Shown: piece by piece, positions 1 through 11,391 of the stretch
How positions within the stretch are numbered: the first letter of the stretch is position 1
How the letters are laid out: the number at the start of each line of letters is the position of its first letter
Source: Rhynchonema sp. JSB1_4
Taxonomy: Eukaryota; Nematoda; Chromadorea; Monhysterida; Xyalidae
Direction of reading: 5' to 3'
DNA: 64,000 nt
Assembly: GCA_030248065.1 (NCBI GenBank)
Contig: JASAMV010004750.1
Coordinates: 57,910-121,909, forward strand
Made by a program: the position numbers and the translations under genes
Notes under the pieces: generated by a model
What the model saw: only the letters and a program-made list of their open reading frames with translations
What the model was told of the DNA's origin: nothing
The model's database searches: none

Positions 1-802
1 CAAGGAACAGACCAAATACAATTCACAGCGAAATTAGTAACTTATCGTTTTGCCTTGAACACAAAAACCAATCTGGAGCAGGTTCGAGCCGAACAGATAT
101 TACTTATCATCATTAACGTTAACGTTGAAAATGTCTGCGATTTGTAATCAGTGGAGTTTGACGCGTGCAAAATCCCGTGGATTCGAACCGATACAAAAAA
201 CATTTAAAAAATAACATTACGTCGAAGTCACACATTTACGGTGCTGATGCTGCACTACCAGATACTTTATTCCTAATTCGGAATCGGTGATGGATGGAGT
301 ATCCAGTTGGTTGGTGTGCAAGAATGCTAGTTTTTTAGACGAACTAACGCGAATCTCTATTTACGTACAGTACATGTGCGATGGATCTTGGGGCAATGAA
401 ATTAATTGCTCCTTGTTTTTGTCTTATTGCAGGAACGCAAATGGCCAGAAGCAGTTTGGGCCGCGTCATTGAGTCGGATGAACGACATCTGATTTTTTTA
501 TGCACACTGACTTTGATCAAATTCTCGCATCGCTAGGATCTATTTAGTGCACAAAACGTGTTAAGTAAAGAATTACTGTGAATATGGTTGATTGGCTTTT
601 TCTAACAGTTCGAATATTATCCAGCGTGCGGTTTGATCTACACTTCTCGAATTTCCGCGCTTGGGTTTTGTTCCTATAATTGGTTATCGGGTACGGCAGT
701 TTAGGTACTTGCAGTCAATACCCAACAACACCATTCAACTGACCGCGGACACGGGATGATCGAGGCGTTCCCGGTGTATACCGTTTCCTATGCCGCGACT
801 TT

Positions 803-950
803 TTAGGCCCCGAAGTTCAGGCCCGACCTTTTCAGGCCCAGCGTATTTGACCCATTAAAAGGCTTAGGCTCCAGCCGGGCCTGAATCGGCCGGGCCTGAA
901 CCTGTGTCCCGGGACTGAACCGTCGCACAAAAACCGTTTCCATCTTGCAG
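803..950 (+). repeat. GGCCTGAA-rich dispersed repeat
   Basis: A 150-bp block built from variants of GGCCTGAA and its complement, containing AGCCGGGCCTGAATCGGCC. A near copy in the opposite orientation lies at about 30,325-30,510, inside an intron of the PAN-ZP gene, and short ends of it recur near 39,648, 63,184 and 63,876. It interrupts the segmental duplication relative to copy B, so it is probably a small mobile element. No terminal repeats or target duplication are clear. Confidence 0.55.
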
Positions 951-2038
951 GTCTCCTCTGGCTCCTCATTATTTAGATTGCACAACATACACGCAACTGT
1001 TATCGAGTATTGACTGGCCTCCCCCTGCGCTGATAATGCATTTAAGCTGCATTACATTCGCTTCATTTTAAATTTGTTCAGTGCATACTTTACCAATGAA
1101 CGAGCCATGTCAATCTCATGCATGCTACAGTGCGCACACCAGCACCGAAGCAGGTTAGTAGGCACATACCAAGTGTGGGCAAGTGCCCGTGCACGTATAC
1201 GCACGCAGTTGATCCATGCACGCGAACACTTGTGCGATTGTCGTTCGTTTTGCACGTGGCGTAATCTGCAGATTAGTCTCGCGCACTGTCTGACCTCTGT
1301 CTCTGTTTTATGAAGCAAAAAAACTGATTACATTTATGCACGCATGGCTGACGTCGTTAATGATAGGATACACGATCAATCAACATTCTCAACATTGGAT
1401 GCGCAATTGTAGACTATCCAAAATTACGCATGCATTGTTTTGAACAATGCTGTTTGAGCCCAGAACACATGGACGCACTTCACCTGAATGCCGCAGTAAC
1501 TGCTTCAACATCGCTCGAGAGAAATCGGCTGTTAATGAACTATGTACTGTAATGTTGGCCTGTTTCGCCCTGCGCTTTCGCAGACAAGCCAGAGGCGCCA
1601 GGTCTCGTCAGCGTGAACGCCTGGCATATTTGCCTCGAAAAAGCCCGCTGCAGATCTTATTGCTGGGCTGTAACATCACTGCGTGCAAACCCATAAACAG
1701 AGTTTCGTCACATCTGTGCATAGCGAGGGCAGAGAGCCACTTTGTACTATGTACTACTCTGTATCTCAGCAACTTGCACCCGAATTGTGTTTTGGCACTT
1801 TGGCTGCGCACTCACTCTTCATTCTGATTGTTGTTCTTTCTGATCCACCTCTCTGTTTACGCGCATTGCTGCGTGTTCTCACGATATTGCTTGTAATTAC
1901 CACCAATACCGTATAAGTTGCGTCGATCCCAGCTTGGTGGCCCCAGTTCAGTTACACGAGTTTTGTTTGCGTTCGTCACTGTAGCGGCTGGAGCTGCGTT
2001 TATGTGTTCGGGTGGGCTCCCAAACCTGCTCAATCCAT

Positions 2039-2455
2039 TTGTCCATCAATGACATAGTAACCTCCAGGTAACAGCTTCCGACCAAAGTTTTGTCTTTCCG
2101 TTAGCATATTCTTGTCCAAGGAAGCCCCTGAATAGGCGCAGTCAGTCTCACTCCGCAAATATGCGGAGTATATTCTGGCGAATGCAACCGAAATGCTGCT
2201 ATAAGCTGAAGGAGCGCAGGCAAGGTTGTCCAGAAGAGCCACATGAGTGCTAAAATCGCTCAACGGGCTCTGGCGGTTTCACTTGAACTGGATAACCATT
2301 TCTGTTAACACCGTGCTTTTTTATATTTGCGGAAATATTGGGAAATATTTGCGGAGTGAGACTGACTGCGCCTCTTAAGGGGCTACCTTGGACATGAATA
2401 TGCGGACGGATAGATAAAACCTTGGTCGGAAGTTGTTACCTGGAGGTCACTGTAA
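2039..2455. repeat. Imperfect palindrome
   Basis: Inverted arms share the order: track of AACCTCCAGGTAACA, CTTCCGACCAAAG, then GGCGCAGTCAGTCTCACTCC on the left (to about 2,170), and the complementary GGAGTGAGACTGACTGCGCC through CCTTGGTCGGAAG to TGTTACCTGGAGGT on the right (2,353-2,450). The arms are about 110-130 bp around a 180-bp loop. The structure is that of a non-autonomous foldback or MITE element; the family is unknown. The region 1,450-2,030 to its left holds nothing I can support. Confidence 0.55.
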
Positions 2456-2482
2456 CCCAATTGGGCCCGGTCAAATATAAAT

Positions 2483-2680
2483 GGCGGAGACCCTTTAAGT
2501 ATTGAGCGATTGTATGCCCAAGAATTCCCTTTTGGTCCCAACTACAATAGTTGGGAACATTTTGGTCGTCAATCGGGGGAACAAAAACATCAGAAGTAGA
2601 CCCAAAGCGAAGCAGTGTTGGGCACCAAAATGGACTTCCCTCGTATACAAAACCGCTCAATACTTAGGGAGGGGATCGAC
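2483..2680. repeat. Short palindromic element
   Basis: Inverted arms CTTTAAGTATTGAGCG (2,493) and CGCTCAATACTTAGGG (2,656), with a second internal inverted pair around CCCTTTTGGTCCCAAC. The block is about 200 bp and MITE-like, and lies directly beside the palindrome that ends near 2,455. Confidence 0.4.
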
Positions 2681-2744
2681 TTTTACGTCACTTGTGTCTC
2701 CAATCTTTAACTACTGCAAAATGAGGCTCAATAGCAGAGATCGC

Positions 2745-3060
2745 AAACGGGCCGGGTTTGGCGGGCGCGGCCCGGCCCGAGCCCCCAAATCTCCGGCCAG
2801 GCCCTGCCCGGCCCAACCGAGTGCCGTTTCGGGCCAGACTGTGCGCCCTGGGACACGATAAGAACGCCAACGATACACGACGTAAAACCCCAACTTCGGG
2901 CAATGGGCCCAAATTCTCGAAAGCGCCGCCGGGGCGGTTGCGCAACCAGAAACGATGTTGATACGTTCCAGCTGGCCGACCTCAATTGTTTGCGCGAATG
3001 CAGCCTTGTTCAATGCAAATATATTATGTTTTGCATAACGAACGCTCTTCACGTTGGTGC
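2745..3060. repeat. GC-rich repeat with MITE-1-like core
   Basis: 2,750-2,870 is a run of GGCCCGGCCC-type words. From 2,905 it reads into sequence resembling the inside of the MITE-1 family (TTCCAGCTGGCCGACCTCAA, 2,965). A stretch near 2,910-2,960 is inverted relative to 3,270-3,320, so 2.75-3.9 kb is probably a stack of related nested elements. No gene is supported. Confidence 0.4.
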
Positions 3061-3502
3061 GTAAATTCCCTTTTGGTGCGTAAATTCCCTTTTAATCCCA
3101 AAACATTTCAGTCTAACTGACGAGACCCAGGCATACTGTATGTATTAGACTTTGGGTCGAAACCGCAACCCACCACGTGCACCCCGTGCCCTCAAGCACA
3201 CCCGCATGTACGCTTACCACCTTTGCCAGGTTTACGGCTGTCTTCAAAGCCTCAAGTCCGTTGTCATCATCGTTTTTGGTGACGCAACCGATACCCCGGT
3301 GGCTCTTTCGAGAATTTGGACCAATAAACTACATACGAGTAGGCCCATTCAATTGCAGCTTCTCATCGCCTTGAGAGCCAGCAGGTTCCAGTCGATGCAT
3401 TTTAGCTTTCCCAACTGCACTGTGGTCCGTATTTTCCCCCGATTTCCGACAGTCAGCATGCAGCGCTTCTTTGGTGCCTGTAGGTGGCGGTGGAGTGTAC
3501 AT

Positions 3503-3865
3503 GTAGTCCGGCCACGCGCTCATAATACGACTTTTTTGAAGCCTGCTTGGCCAGATTAAAAAAATGTTCTGGTTGACGTATTTCTAAAACAAAAGAAAGA
3601 GATCTGGCCGAGCGACAGAGATGATGTTGATGACAACTTCCCGCTGGCTGACATCAGTTTGTTGTATGCTTACGCGAACAGCAACGTTGTTCAGCACACA
3701 AATGTTTTAAGAGCCAAAAGGGAACTTACTCACCGACGTGGAGAGCATGTTTTTACTAAATACGTGCTGTTCTTTCGTTTTCGAAATGCGTGGAACCGGA
3801 ACATTATTGGATCTGCACAAGCCAACTGCAAAAACAGTCGTCTCATGAGCTCGTGGTTGGACTAA
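3503..3865 (-). mobile_element. MITE-1 family copy, diverged, inverted
   Basis: Non-autonomous element with ends TAGTCCGGCCACGCGCTCA and the complementary TGAGCTCGTGGTTGGACTA. The inside carries the same order of landmarks as the copies at 5,635, 26,937 and 59,311 but in reverse: a GAAAGAAAGAGA-type purine run, the CCAGCTGG/CTGACCTCAA core and AACGTTGCTGTTCGCG. No protein is encoded. Confidence 0.65.
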
Positions 3866-5634
3866 ACGTATGCGACCGAGTCTGTTTTAGACTGGTGTCG
3901 GATGTGCGTGATTGGTCGTTGTTCGATAACAGACCAGGCGAGGCGTTGCGCTGAAGGCGGCAGATCGGCCCATCGCGAGTTGATCCAGCGACGTTGTCCT
4001 CCTCGTTGACGAAACGTCGGTGCAAGACGACGACGAATGCAGTTGATTAAAAGTCAACGATCCGAAGTGATTGTACTGTCCGTGGAGGAATGCAGTTGCA
4101 GGCAGGGTTGGGCAAAAAACATGTTCACCATCTCTGCGCTTCGTCGCTCTCTATTTTTACCTCTTGCACCTATTGTATGTGGCTTCATGGTGAAAGAACT
4201 AACACGAACATGGAAATCGAACCATCATATGAGAATGGGAAAGTTTAGCAGTGCGTTTCAAGCTGTTTTTCCGTTTGCTATCAGAGTCAAAACATACACA
4301 TACAGCTTGTTTCATACAACCTGCAACATGATCGCGAACAATCTGCAAGCTGTATTCCGCAACTACGCTATTCTTCAACTTCGGAATTGCTTAGGCTTTC
4401 ATTTATGTGTTCAGCGACCGGATGTGTTGTCTCACTGTTTCATTGTGCCTAAGAATGTTAAAAATGTCTCACATGTCGTGAAAAGTCATGAAAGTGAGAC
4501 AGTGTAAAAAAGTGCGCGGTCGCGTAATGGAAGTTCGCACGAGACGCGACTCGCGTCTCGTGCGAACTTCCATTATTTTTACTTTTTATGCGAAATTATT
4601 CTGCGTATCTGATTTCCGAAGAATTTTACTAACTTGCATTTTTCTTCATGCCATCGTGCCGCCCGCCCGTCACTCCTGTCTCATTTTCCGCGCTACTTTG
4701 CGGAACAGTTTTTGCGCGCGCAGGAACACAGAACATGTGCAGTTCCTTTTTCTATTTTTCGGCAATGTATCGGTTTGTTTTTATCACGGCGCACTGTCTT
4801 CTCTCATTCTTTTATTGCGAGCAGTATTTGGACCGCGACACATTGTCGGAATGCGCACCTTACAAAAAGCTACCATCGTTACGGCGTTTGTCTATTCGCA
4901 GGACCAGCCGCAGGACGTGATGTTTATGCGCGTACGTTTTTCGTTCTGTTGTGGTTGCGTATCCAGCGCAATGCGTGGCTGATGTTCCGATCACCTAATC
5001 CGTGTACCAGCATGAATACCGCCATTACGAATGGTTTGTGCTGGACCTTGTAAAGAACAGCTCCAAAATGTTTTGTCATAACCTTGTGCGCGATGCAACA
5101 CAGAGCGTGATGTAGAAATGCGTGTGTGGGCACAGGGCCTTGAAGTGCCGACCTGGTACGCACCGTATGAAAAACCAGTAGGCCGTACCGCGTGGCATGA
5201 AAATTGCTCCGGTTCTGTCTTGTGCGTCCCATTACGCGTAGGTATTTGGGTCGGCGTTAACAACAACTCATGTGCAATTGGAACTGTGTTACATGACATC
5301 ATTCGGGAACGGATTAATGTGCAATTAATTACTATCGAAACCGATGACACTTGAAACCGTTCACTGATCAGCAGGTGCACATGACGTTTACGATCTGACA
5401 CGAACTGTTGAATGCGAAATTCATAATTGTGCAACGGCGCCAGTTTAGTGGCCATCATTTGTGTAATTGTACGATTCACTATGGCACGTTAACCACAAAA
5501 GCAACGCCCACATACTATATGTGCATACTGTATGTATAATGCTACAAAGTGTTTGGCTCTCGCATGTTTTTTCCATTCTGAACTCCGTCATTGAATTTTC
5601 TTAAGCATTCTCATTTAGCATTTTTGTTATAAAG

Positions 5635-6159
5635 TATAGTCCAGCCACGAACTCATGAGACGACTTATATTTTGAAGTTGAATTGTACGGCTCAAATAAT
5701 GTTCCGATTCCACGTATTTCGCAAATGAAAGAAAGAGAAACGCATGTATTTTTTAAAAACACGCTCTCCACCTTGGTGCGTAAATGTGCGTGTCGAACGA
5801 CGTTGCTGTTCGCGTAAGCACGCAACAAATTGAGATCAGCCAGCTGGAACTTGTCATCATCTCTCCCGGCCCAATCTCTTTCTTTTGTTTGCAAAAACCC
5901 ATGTAAGCAAACTACACCAACACGAGCCCGATTTCGAAGGTGGTGTGCGTTCAAAACGAATAGAAAGAGAAAATCATCTTGCTCCACTTTGTATTCTTCA
6001 ACGTGTAACATTTCCCAAATCAGCAGCCACGTATGAATGTTTCACTATTTTGCCAGCTGCGAAATCGGGCTCGTGTTGGCGTGGTTTGCCGTCGCAGTTT
6101 TGAATCTGGCCAAGCAAGCTTTAAAAAGAGTCGTCTCATGAGCTAGTGGTTGGAATATA
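5635..6159 (+). mobile_element. MITE-1 family copy
   Basis: Terminal inverted repeats begin TATAGTCCAGCCACGAACTC and end in the complement (GAGCTAGTGGTTGGAATATA). It is longer than the copies at 26,937 and 59,311 because of about 170 bp of extra sequence between 5,890 and 6,090. The ends suggest a TA target duplication as for Tc1/mariner-type elements; this is inference from the four copies. Confidence 0.7.
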
Positions 6160-6179
6160 CAGCACTTACTTGATCCAGA

Positions 6180-6695
6180 ATGCAGCGGAAAAAAATGGAA
6201 GCCCCCTCCAAAGTCTAATAGACGCCTTGGGATCAGCGGGTGGCTGAAAAAATAGAAACTCAGGGCTTATGTTAGGGCGAATACGGTAGTGCATTGAATA
6301 TCGTGCACAGCCACATACATACGTATTTCTAATAGGTGTTCTGAGCTATTGTCCCGGTCAGTCATTTCCTGGTCCGCACATTGATGACAGCTCATGATCC
6401 ATTTTGAGTGCTCACGTTTGCTTTGCATCCAGACAATTCAACACTTGTTGAATACGCTGGACATGCCTGTTTGTGGGAGATTGAGGTATCAGTGTTTCAC
6501 CTTGCCAGTATCTAAGCCATTTATGTACATACATATCTCATGTTGTTGGTGATGTGCATCGCTTTCTGAAAGGTCACAATGAAAGTAGAATTGGACGCGA
6601 AATGATAATTAATTTTTGTACCTTTAGTGTTATCGCTTCCTATGTACACGTCCTCATCAATGTCACACCACCATCAATGCTCTGCCCTGTTTCAG
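6180..6695 (+). other. Diverged flank or intron upstream of duplicated exon
   Basis: No coding sequence seen. From 6,360 it aligns with 25,080-25,367 at clearly lower identity than the exon that follows. It ends in a good 3' splice site, CTGCCCTGTTTCAG, at 6,682-6,695. Confidence 0.5.
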
Positions 6696-7156
6696 ACACC
6701 AGAATGTACGCCGCCAACCGTCCAGTTTCGTCCGTGGGTGCCCCACACGTTGATTGGCCAATGGCGGCACCCAGTCATCAACCATCAACACCCAATCTGC
6801 CTCGATTACAAGTGCCCAAAACGGGCAGTCCCCCATCGGGCGTCGGTCAATCACAACAATCCGAGTTGAGCACGCCCATCCCCCAGTCACCATCGCAATA
6901 CAAACTGACCATTGCACGCCACATTCTGTCATCAATGCTCATATCGATGCATCAGGATCAGGCCAATGATCAGGCGTTGCACAGTCCTCAATTCCAACAC
7001 CAATTGGAGGCGTTGCTGGCGTTGACACAACAAGACAAACAACGCGCGCCGCCCAGTCTCAGATACGGACCGAATGAAATCAACGCCATTCGCATCGCAC
7101 AACAACACAATCACATGGTGATGAGGGAGGGAATGATGTCAAAGTTTGGAATGTGA
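6696..7156 (+). CDS. Terminal coding exon, duplicated gene copy A (unrecognised protein)
   Basis: Open frame of 153 codons plus two leading bases after the acceptor at 6,695, ending in TGA. The first part is rich in Pro, Ser and Gln (PSTPNLPRLQVPKTGSPPSG near residues 30-50). The second is probably helical: YKLTIARHILSSMLISMHQ, then a Gln/Leu stretch, then a basic tail ending MSKFGM. I do not recognise the family; a transcriptional or RNA-binding adaptor is only a guess from composition. The copy at 25,368-25,828 has the same length and boundary. I count 12 nucleotide differences, about 7 changing an amino acid. Upstream exons were not found, so this may be the 3' end of a gene whose start lies elsewhere in the duplicated unit. 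Confidence 0.6.
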
Positions 7157-7346
7157 TTCTCGCAAGCAGTGCTTCTAATTCAATACGTATATATTCTGGT
7201 TACGTGTTACTGTAACCATGTGCTTGCACAATGTATATTTCCATGCATATACGTGTTCGGGTCTTCATAAATAGATCTAGTGCAATGAGAAATGTGTGCC
7301 AGTGAGCGACTTTGGAGCAGTTGCAAAAGTCGGAAATCGGCTACCT

Positions 7347-7661
<315 letters not shown>

Positions 7662-7805
7662 TATGCCCCCAAAAAAATTGTAAAACGCTCATGTTGGGAA
7701 GAAAACGTGGTTAAATGAAGTAATTCTATGTGTTCTGAGGCAAAATAAACGGGTTTCAACCCGTTTCTGGCGAGTTGCTAAGATCTCGGTGTGACTAATG
7801 ACAAA

Positions 7806-8156
7806 CGAAACACTCCAAAAAAATCAAGCCTTTTTGAAGCACCCTTTTACTCCTGTATAATTTTAGACATCTGAACACACACAGCCGGCACAGCGACAGA
7901 CAACACAGCAATGTTTCAGCTGGTAAGCTTTGTTGTGTGTGTGCGCTGTGGAATGGCTGCCTTGCGCATGTTGTGGTAAACATTGTGTGAGCTGTGTAGG
8001 GTTTTGAAAAACGAAAAGCACATCCTGAACACAGGACAATTAGACGATTTTTATTTGCAATTGACAACTTATTTCATTCACCACAGATGCCTAAAATTAT
8101 ACATACAGCAGTAAAATGGTGCTTCAAAAAGGCTTGATTTTTTTGGAGTGTTTCGT
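7806..8156. repeat. Foldback element, 350 bp
   Basis: Arms 7,806-7,868 and 8,090-8,156 are near-perfect reverse complements, centred on CTCCAAAAAAATCAAGCC and CTTTTTGAAGCACC. The loop also contains shorter inverted pieces and one ATGTTTCA. No coding potential seen. Confidence 0.7.
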
Positions 8157-9790
8157 GTTTCAACATTCAATTGTAGAGTCACTTTAAAGGTGTACTTGGA
8201 AGTCATACCAAATTGCTTTACTCGGTGAGGGTCGAAACGTTTAAAAAAATCGGCCATATTTTTCGAGAACACAAGTTAAGGTTGTCCCTAAGTTTGAGAT
8301 CGCGCTTTTTGCTGCAGAAATCAAAATGCAATGAGGAAATAATGCATAGTCGGAAGTACCAGAAAATAAGGTTTTTTTAATTTCGATACTCATGGCTATC
8401 TCCGCGACAGGCCTAAAAATCCATTAAATTACAATTTTGCTAGATAGTGACGTTCACCGAGAGAATTGTGACACATAAAGGTTACAGATTGTATCGCATT
8501 CGAAGCAAAAAAGGAGAGAAACGTCTGGTTTAACAAGCTATCAAGGACCGAAGGCCCCAACAGATCTACAAATCTCTCGGAGCAGCCATACTAATCTGAG
8601 TATGATATTCAGATATAAATGTATATTGTTGATAGCTATTGCAAATGTAGTACCAAACAACGTATCTCTGGGTTAGCTTTCGAACGATATATAACAAGCC
8701 CCAAAAAGTTCTAACGTTTGAGAGCACCGATTAAAAAATAGCTTTTTTCCGATTCTGGAATGAACCGTCAGGTCACCGTGTGCGAGTTCGAAATTTTCAC
8801 GGTTTCTGGTTCATAGGGTGGAATTTTCGAAACGGTGTAATGGTCAGTTGGGCGTAAAGCTCGGTGTAAAGTTCGGTCGAAAGCTCGGTCGGCGTAGCTC
8901 GGTGTAAACGTGAAACATTGCCTGTTATTAGCGTGGAATGTTTCAAGTTTACACCGAGGTGTATCACACTGTGCTGTCGACCGAGCTTTCCACCGACCTT
9001 TACACCCAACTGACCTTTACACCGTTTCGAAAATATCACCCATAGTATGAGTTAGTATGGACATGTCATATCGTTCGATAGCTACTTCAAGGCTATATTG
9101 TTTGGTGCTATCAAATGTGCAATAGTAATTAACACTAACGACTTATAGCCGAAATATCCTTTTCAGCTTGGCATGGCAGCAACAGTAGGTCTATGGAGTT
9201 TGATGTTTTGAAATCGTCCAGATTGTTGGACTGTACGTTTATCTGGCTTTCTCGTTTCCGATGTGATGCAATACGTGGCCCATTCACATCACATTCCGTC
9301 AATGAATACAGGTATACAGCTTTGGGGCAATTTTGGGGTCTTTTCCGAAACGTCACGCCGCTATTCAATACCTAAGGGTTTACAAATTTAAAAACCTTCT
9401 TTGTTGGTACTGTCAACAATGCTCTATTTTTCTGTCGCATTTTCATTTCTGCAGCGCAAAGCGCGATCTAAAAATTTAGGGACAAACTTGTGTTCTCGAA
9501 AAATATGGCCGATTTGTGGAACGTTTCGCACCCTCACCGACTTGAGCAACTGAAGTTGTGATGATCAGTTATCCAGAAGCTGTTGTAATCCTAGTCACGT
9601 GTTATTTGACCTCCAGCTCATTTGGGGGTTCTGCACCGGTCGTTCCATGTTGTGAAAAATTCACTTTTTTCTGGAACGAAAAGTGGCTCTACGAATAGAG
9701 AGCCAAGGAGCTTAACACTTGTGTGTGACATATGTATGCTGCCAGAATGCTTTCAAACGATGTATGACATTCTGCCCTGCTACCCTTCCT
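8157..9790. repeat. Long palindrome of a dispersed repeat around a MITE
   Basis: 8,215-8,760 is the reverse complement of 9,050-9,560, which in turn matches 26,040-26,785 in copy B. Landmarks are TCGGCCATATTTTTCGAGAA, GCCTAAAAATCCATTAAATT and AACGTATCTCTGGGTTAGC. The two arms face each other across the small palindromic MITE at 8,816-9,041. No gene seen, and 9,800-10,400 also shows nothing recognisable. Confidence 0.75.
8816..9041. mobile_element. MITE-X, palindromic, copy 1
   Basis: A 226-bp element whose ends (ATTTTCGAAACGGTGTAA) form inverted repeats of about 100 bp rich in CTCGGTGTAAA, with a short centre containing a TGAAACATT / AATGTTTCA pair. A second copy lies at 17,280-17,504. Flanks read CATA before and ATAG after; a 3-4 bp target duplication is possible but not certain. 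The superfamily is not assigned. Confidence 0.8.
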
Positions 9791-10409
9791 ACGGTTGTGT
9801 CCCGAGCCTTTTAGAGCCTAGAACGAATGTCTCAGCTCCGCTCGCTATATGATTTGAATCTGATAATTTCAGCGACAGCAGCTCGAAATGAAAATGATAT
9901 TGACCTCCCACCTCCCACCACGATTTTATTTCCCGAAACGAATGCAAACAGTAAAGATAAATTACAGTGGACAACAATATGTATGTTATGTTTCAGCCAG
10001 CCCATCACCACCGTGACCAAAATGTAAAAATTTAAGCGCAGATATGAAAGTCGTGACAGATTGCATAATGGACGGCATAGATTTAAGCGAGACACAGGAT
10101 TGAGGAGATGCATTTGTTTTGCGGAGTTGCGTACCATTGGCCGTCTCTACATTGGATCGCTTGGGTGAAAGCAGCAGCAGTGCCGGTGTTTTGCTGCAAT
10201 AAAAACAAATCTTTTGTTCTGTTTATTATTATTTTACTAGTTGACAACATCTTTTTGAAAGCGACGGGAGAAATCTTTGAAAACATCTGGATCTGTTAGT
10301 TCGTCTAGCAGCTTGATTGATTTATGCTGCATTAACAATCAGAGCACACAAAATCTAACTGCAACTTCTTTGGAGTACACGTACACGTACTACAGTAAGT
10401 TGTATAACA

Positions 10410-11119
10410 CGTTGCGTTAACACGCAACATTTGAGGTCAGCACGCTGGAAGTTGTCATCGTCACCAGAGCACACACCATTCCGCAAATAGGTGAGCAGAT
10501 AAACTCGGAATGCGGAATGCCGAAATATGTCATTCCGCATTTGAAAGCAATCTAGCCGCTGATGTCACCGCCGCGAAATCTACAGTATACCAGGCCTGAG
10601 GTGTTCCACCGCTTCTCGACTTAGACATGAAGCGATATTTACGTAGTTCAATGTTTCAGGCTGCTTTACGCCGCACGGCTGAGCTGAGTGCTCCAATACT
10701 CTGCTCTGAAGAGGTACAATTTATAACGCAAGAAATTTTTCTTTTGGCCACAGTTTGACAGGGACTTGCATCACTAATTTCGACCGGCGCAAAAGATGTT
10801 CATTAGCTGTAGAGGAATAACTTTTACGCTGGTCAAAATTAGTGGAGTACCTCTATCTCAAACTGTGGCCCAAAAATCCCCTGCGTTCTAAAATTGTACC
10901 TCTTCAGAGCCATTCGGCTTTCACGACAGTACTCAGCTGCGTGGCATGAAACAGCATGAAACATTGAACTGAAGAAAAATCGCTTCGTGTACAAGTCGAG
11001 AAACGGTTAATGGCTCAGACTCTGGTATACTGAAAATTATTTCGCGGCGGTGACATCAGCATCTGGATTGCCTATATCTGCTCACATATTTTCGCATTCC
11101 GCATTTATTAATCGCAGCC
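10410..11119. mobile_element. MITE-Y copy interrupted by a palindromic element
   Basis: Left part (about 10,410-10,550) has CACGCTGGAAGTTGTCATCG and GAGCAGATAAACTCGGAATG. Right end (11,070-11,119) has CTGCTCAC, CGCATTCCGCATTTATTAAT and CGCAG. Together these match the intact copy at 14,545-14,850. A separate palindrome (10,561-11,057) sits between the halves. Confidence 0.6.
10561..11057. repeat. Palindrome with conserved central core, copy 1
   Basis: Outer arms are GATGTCACCGCCGCGAAAT and its complement. Inner arms continue through CATGAAACATTG-type and GAGGTACAATTT-type pieces. The centre (10,772-10,845) is a 74-bp imperfect palindrome from CACTAATTTCGACCGGCG to GCTGGTCAAAATTAGTG. The same core with different outer arms is present at 15,648-15,721 and more weakly at 36,335-36,402. 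Confidence 0.7.
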
Positions 11120-11122
11120 TAA

Positions 11123-11315
11123 GGCCGCACTCAGACAAACGCGACGAAATGCGAAAAGCGAAAAGTTCAGCACAACAGCAACTCCTAAATCACGGGCCTA
11201 AACCACAGTGATGCTCAAACAAAATGTTTCAGAGGCTGTTTGGCGTGCGCTGTGGATGATGACTACGCTGAAAAACTTTTCGCTTTTCGCTTTTCGCGTT
11301 TGTCTGAGTGCGGCC
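11123..11315. mobile_element. Small MITE, 193 bp
   Basis: Inverted ends GGCCGCACTCAGACAAACGC continue for about 45 bp through CGAAAAGCGAAAAGTT. Flanks read CTAA and TACG; a TA-containing 3-bp target duplication of PIF/Harbinger type is possible but not exact. It abuts the right end of the interrupted MITE-Y and the last exon of the minus-strand gene. Confidence 0.65.
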
Positions 11316-11391
11316 TACGGTAACACTCATTTGCAATCTCAGGCTTTGAACTCATTAATGACATTTGAGAGTTTGAGACGTTCACAGTAAC

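Noticed and set aside
2688..3052. Pro/Arg/Gly-rich overlapping frames
   Set aside because: They follow a GC-rich repeat and occur in several frames on both strands.
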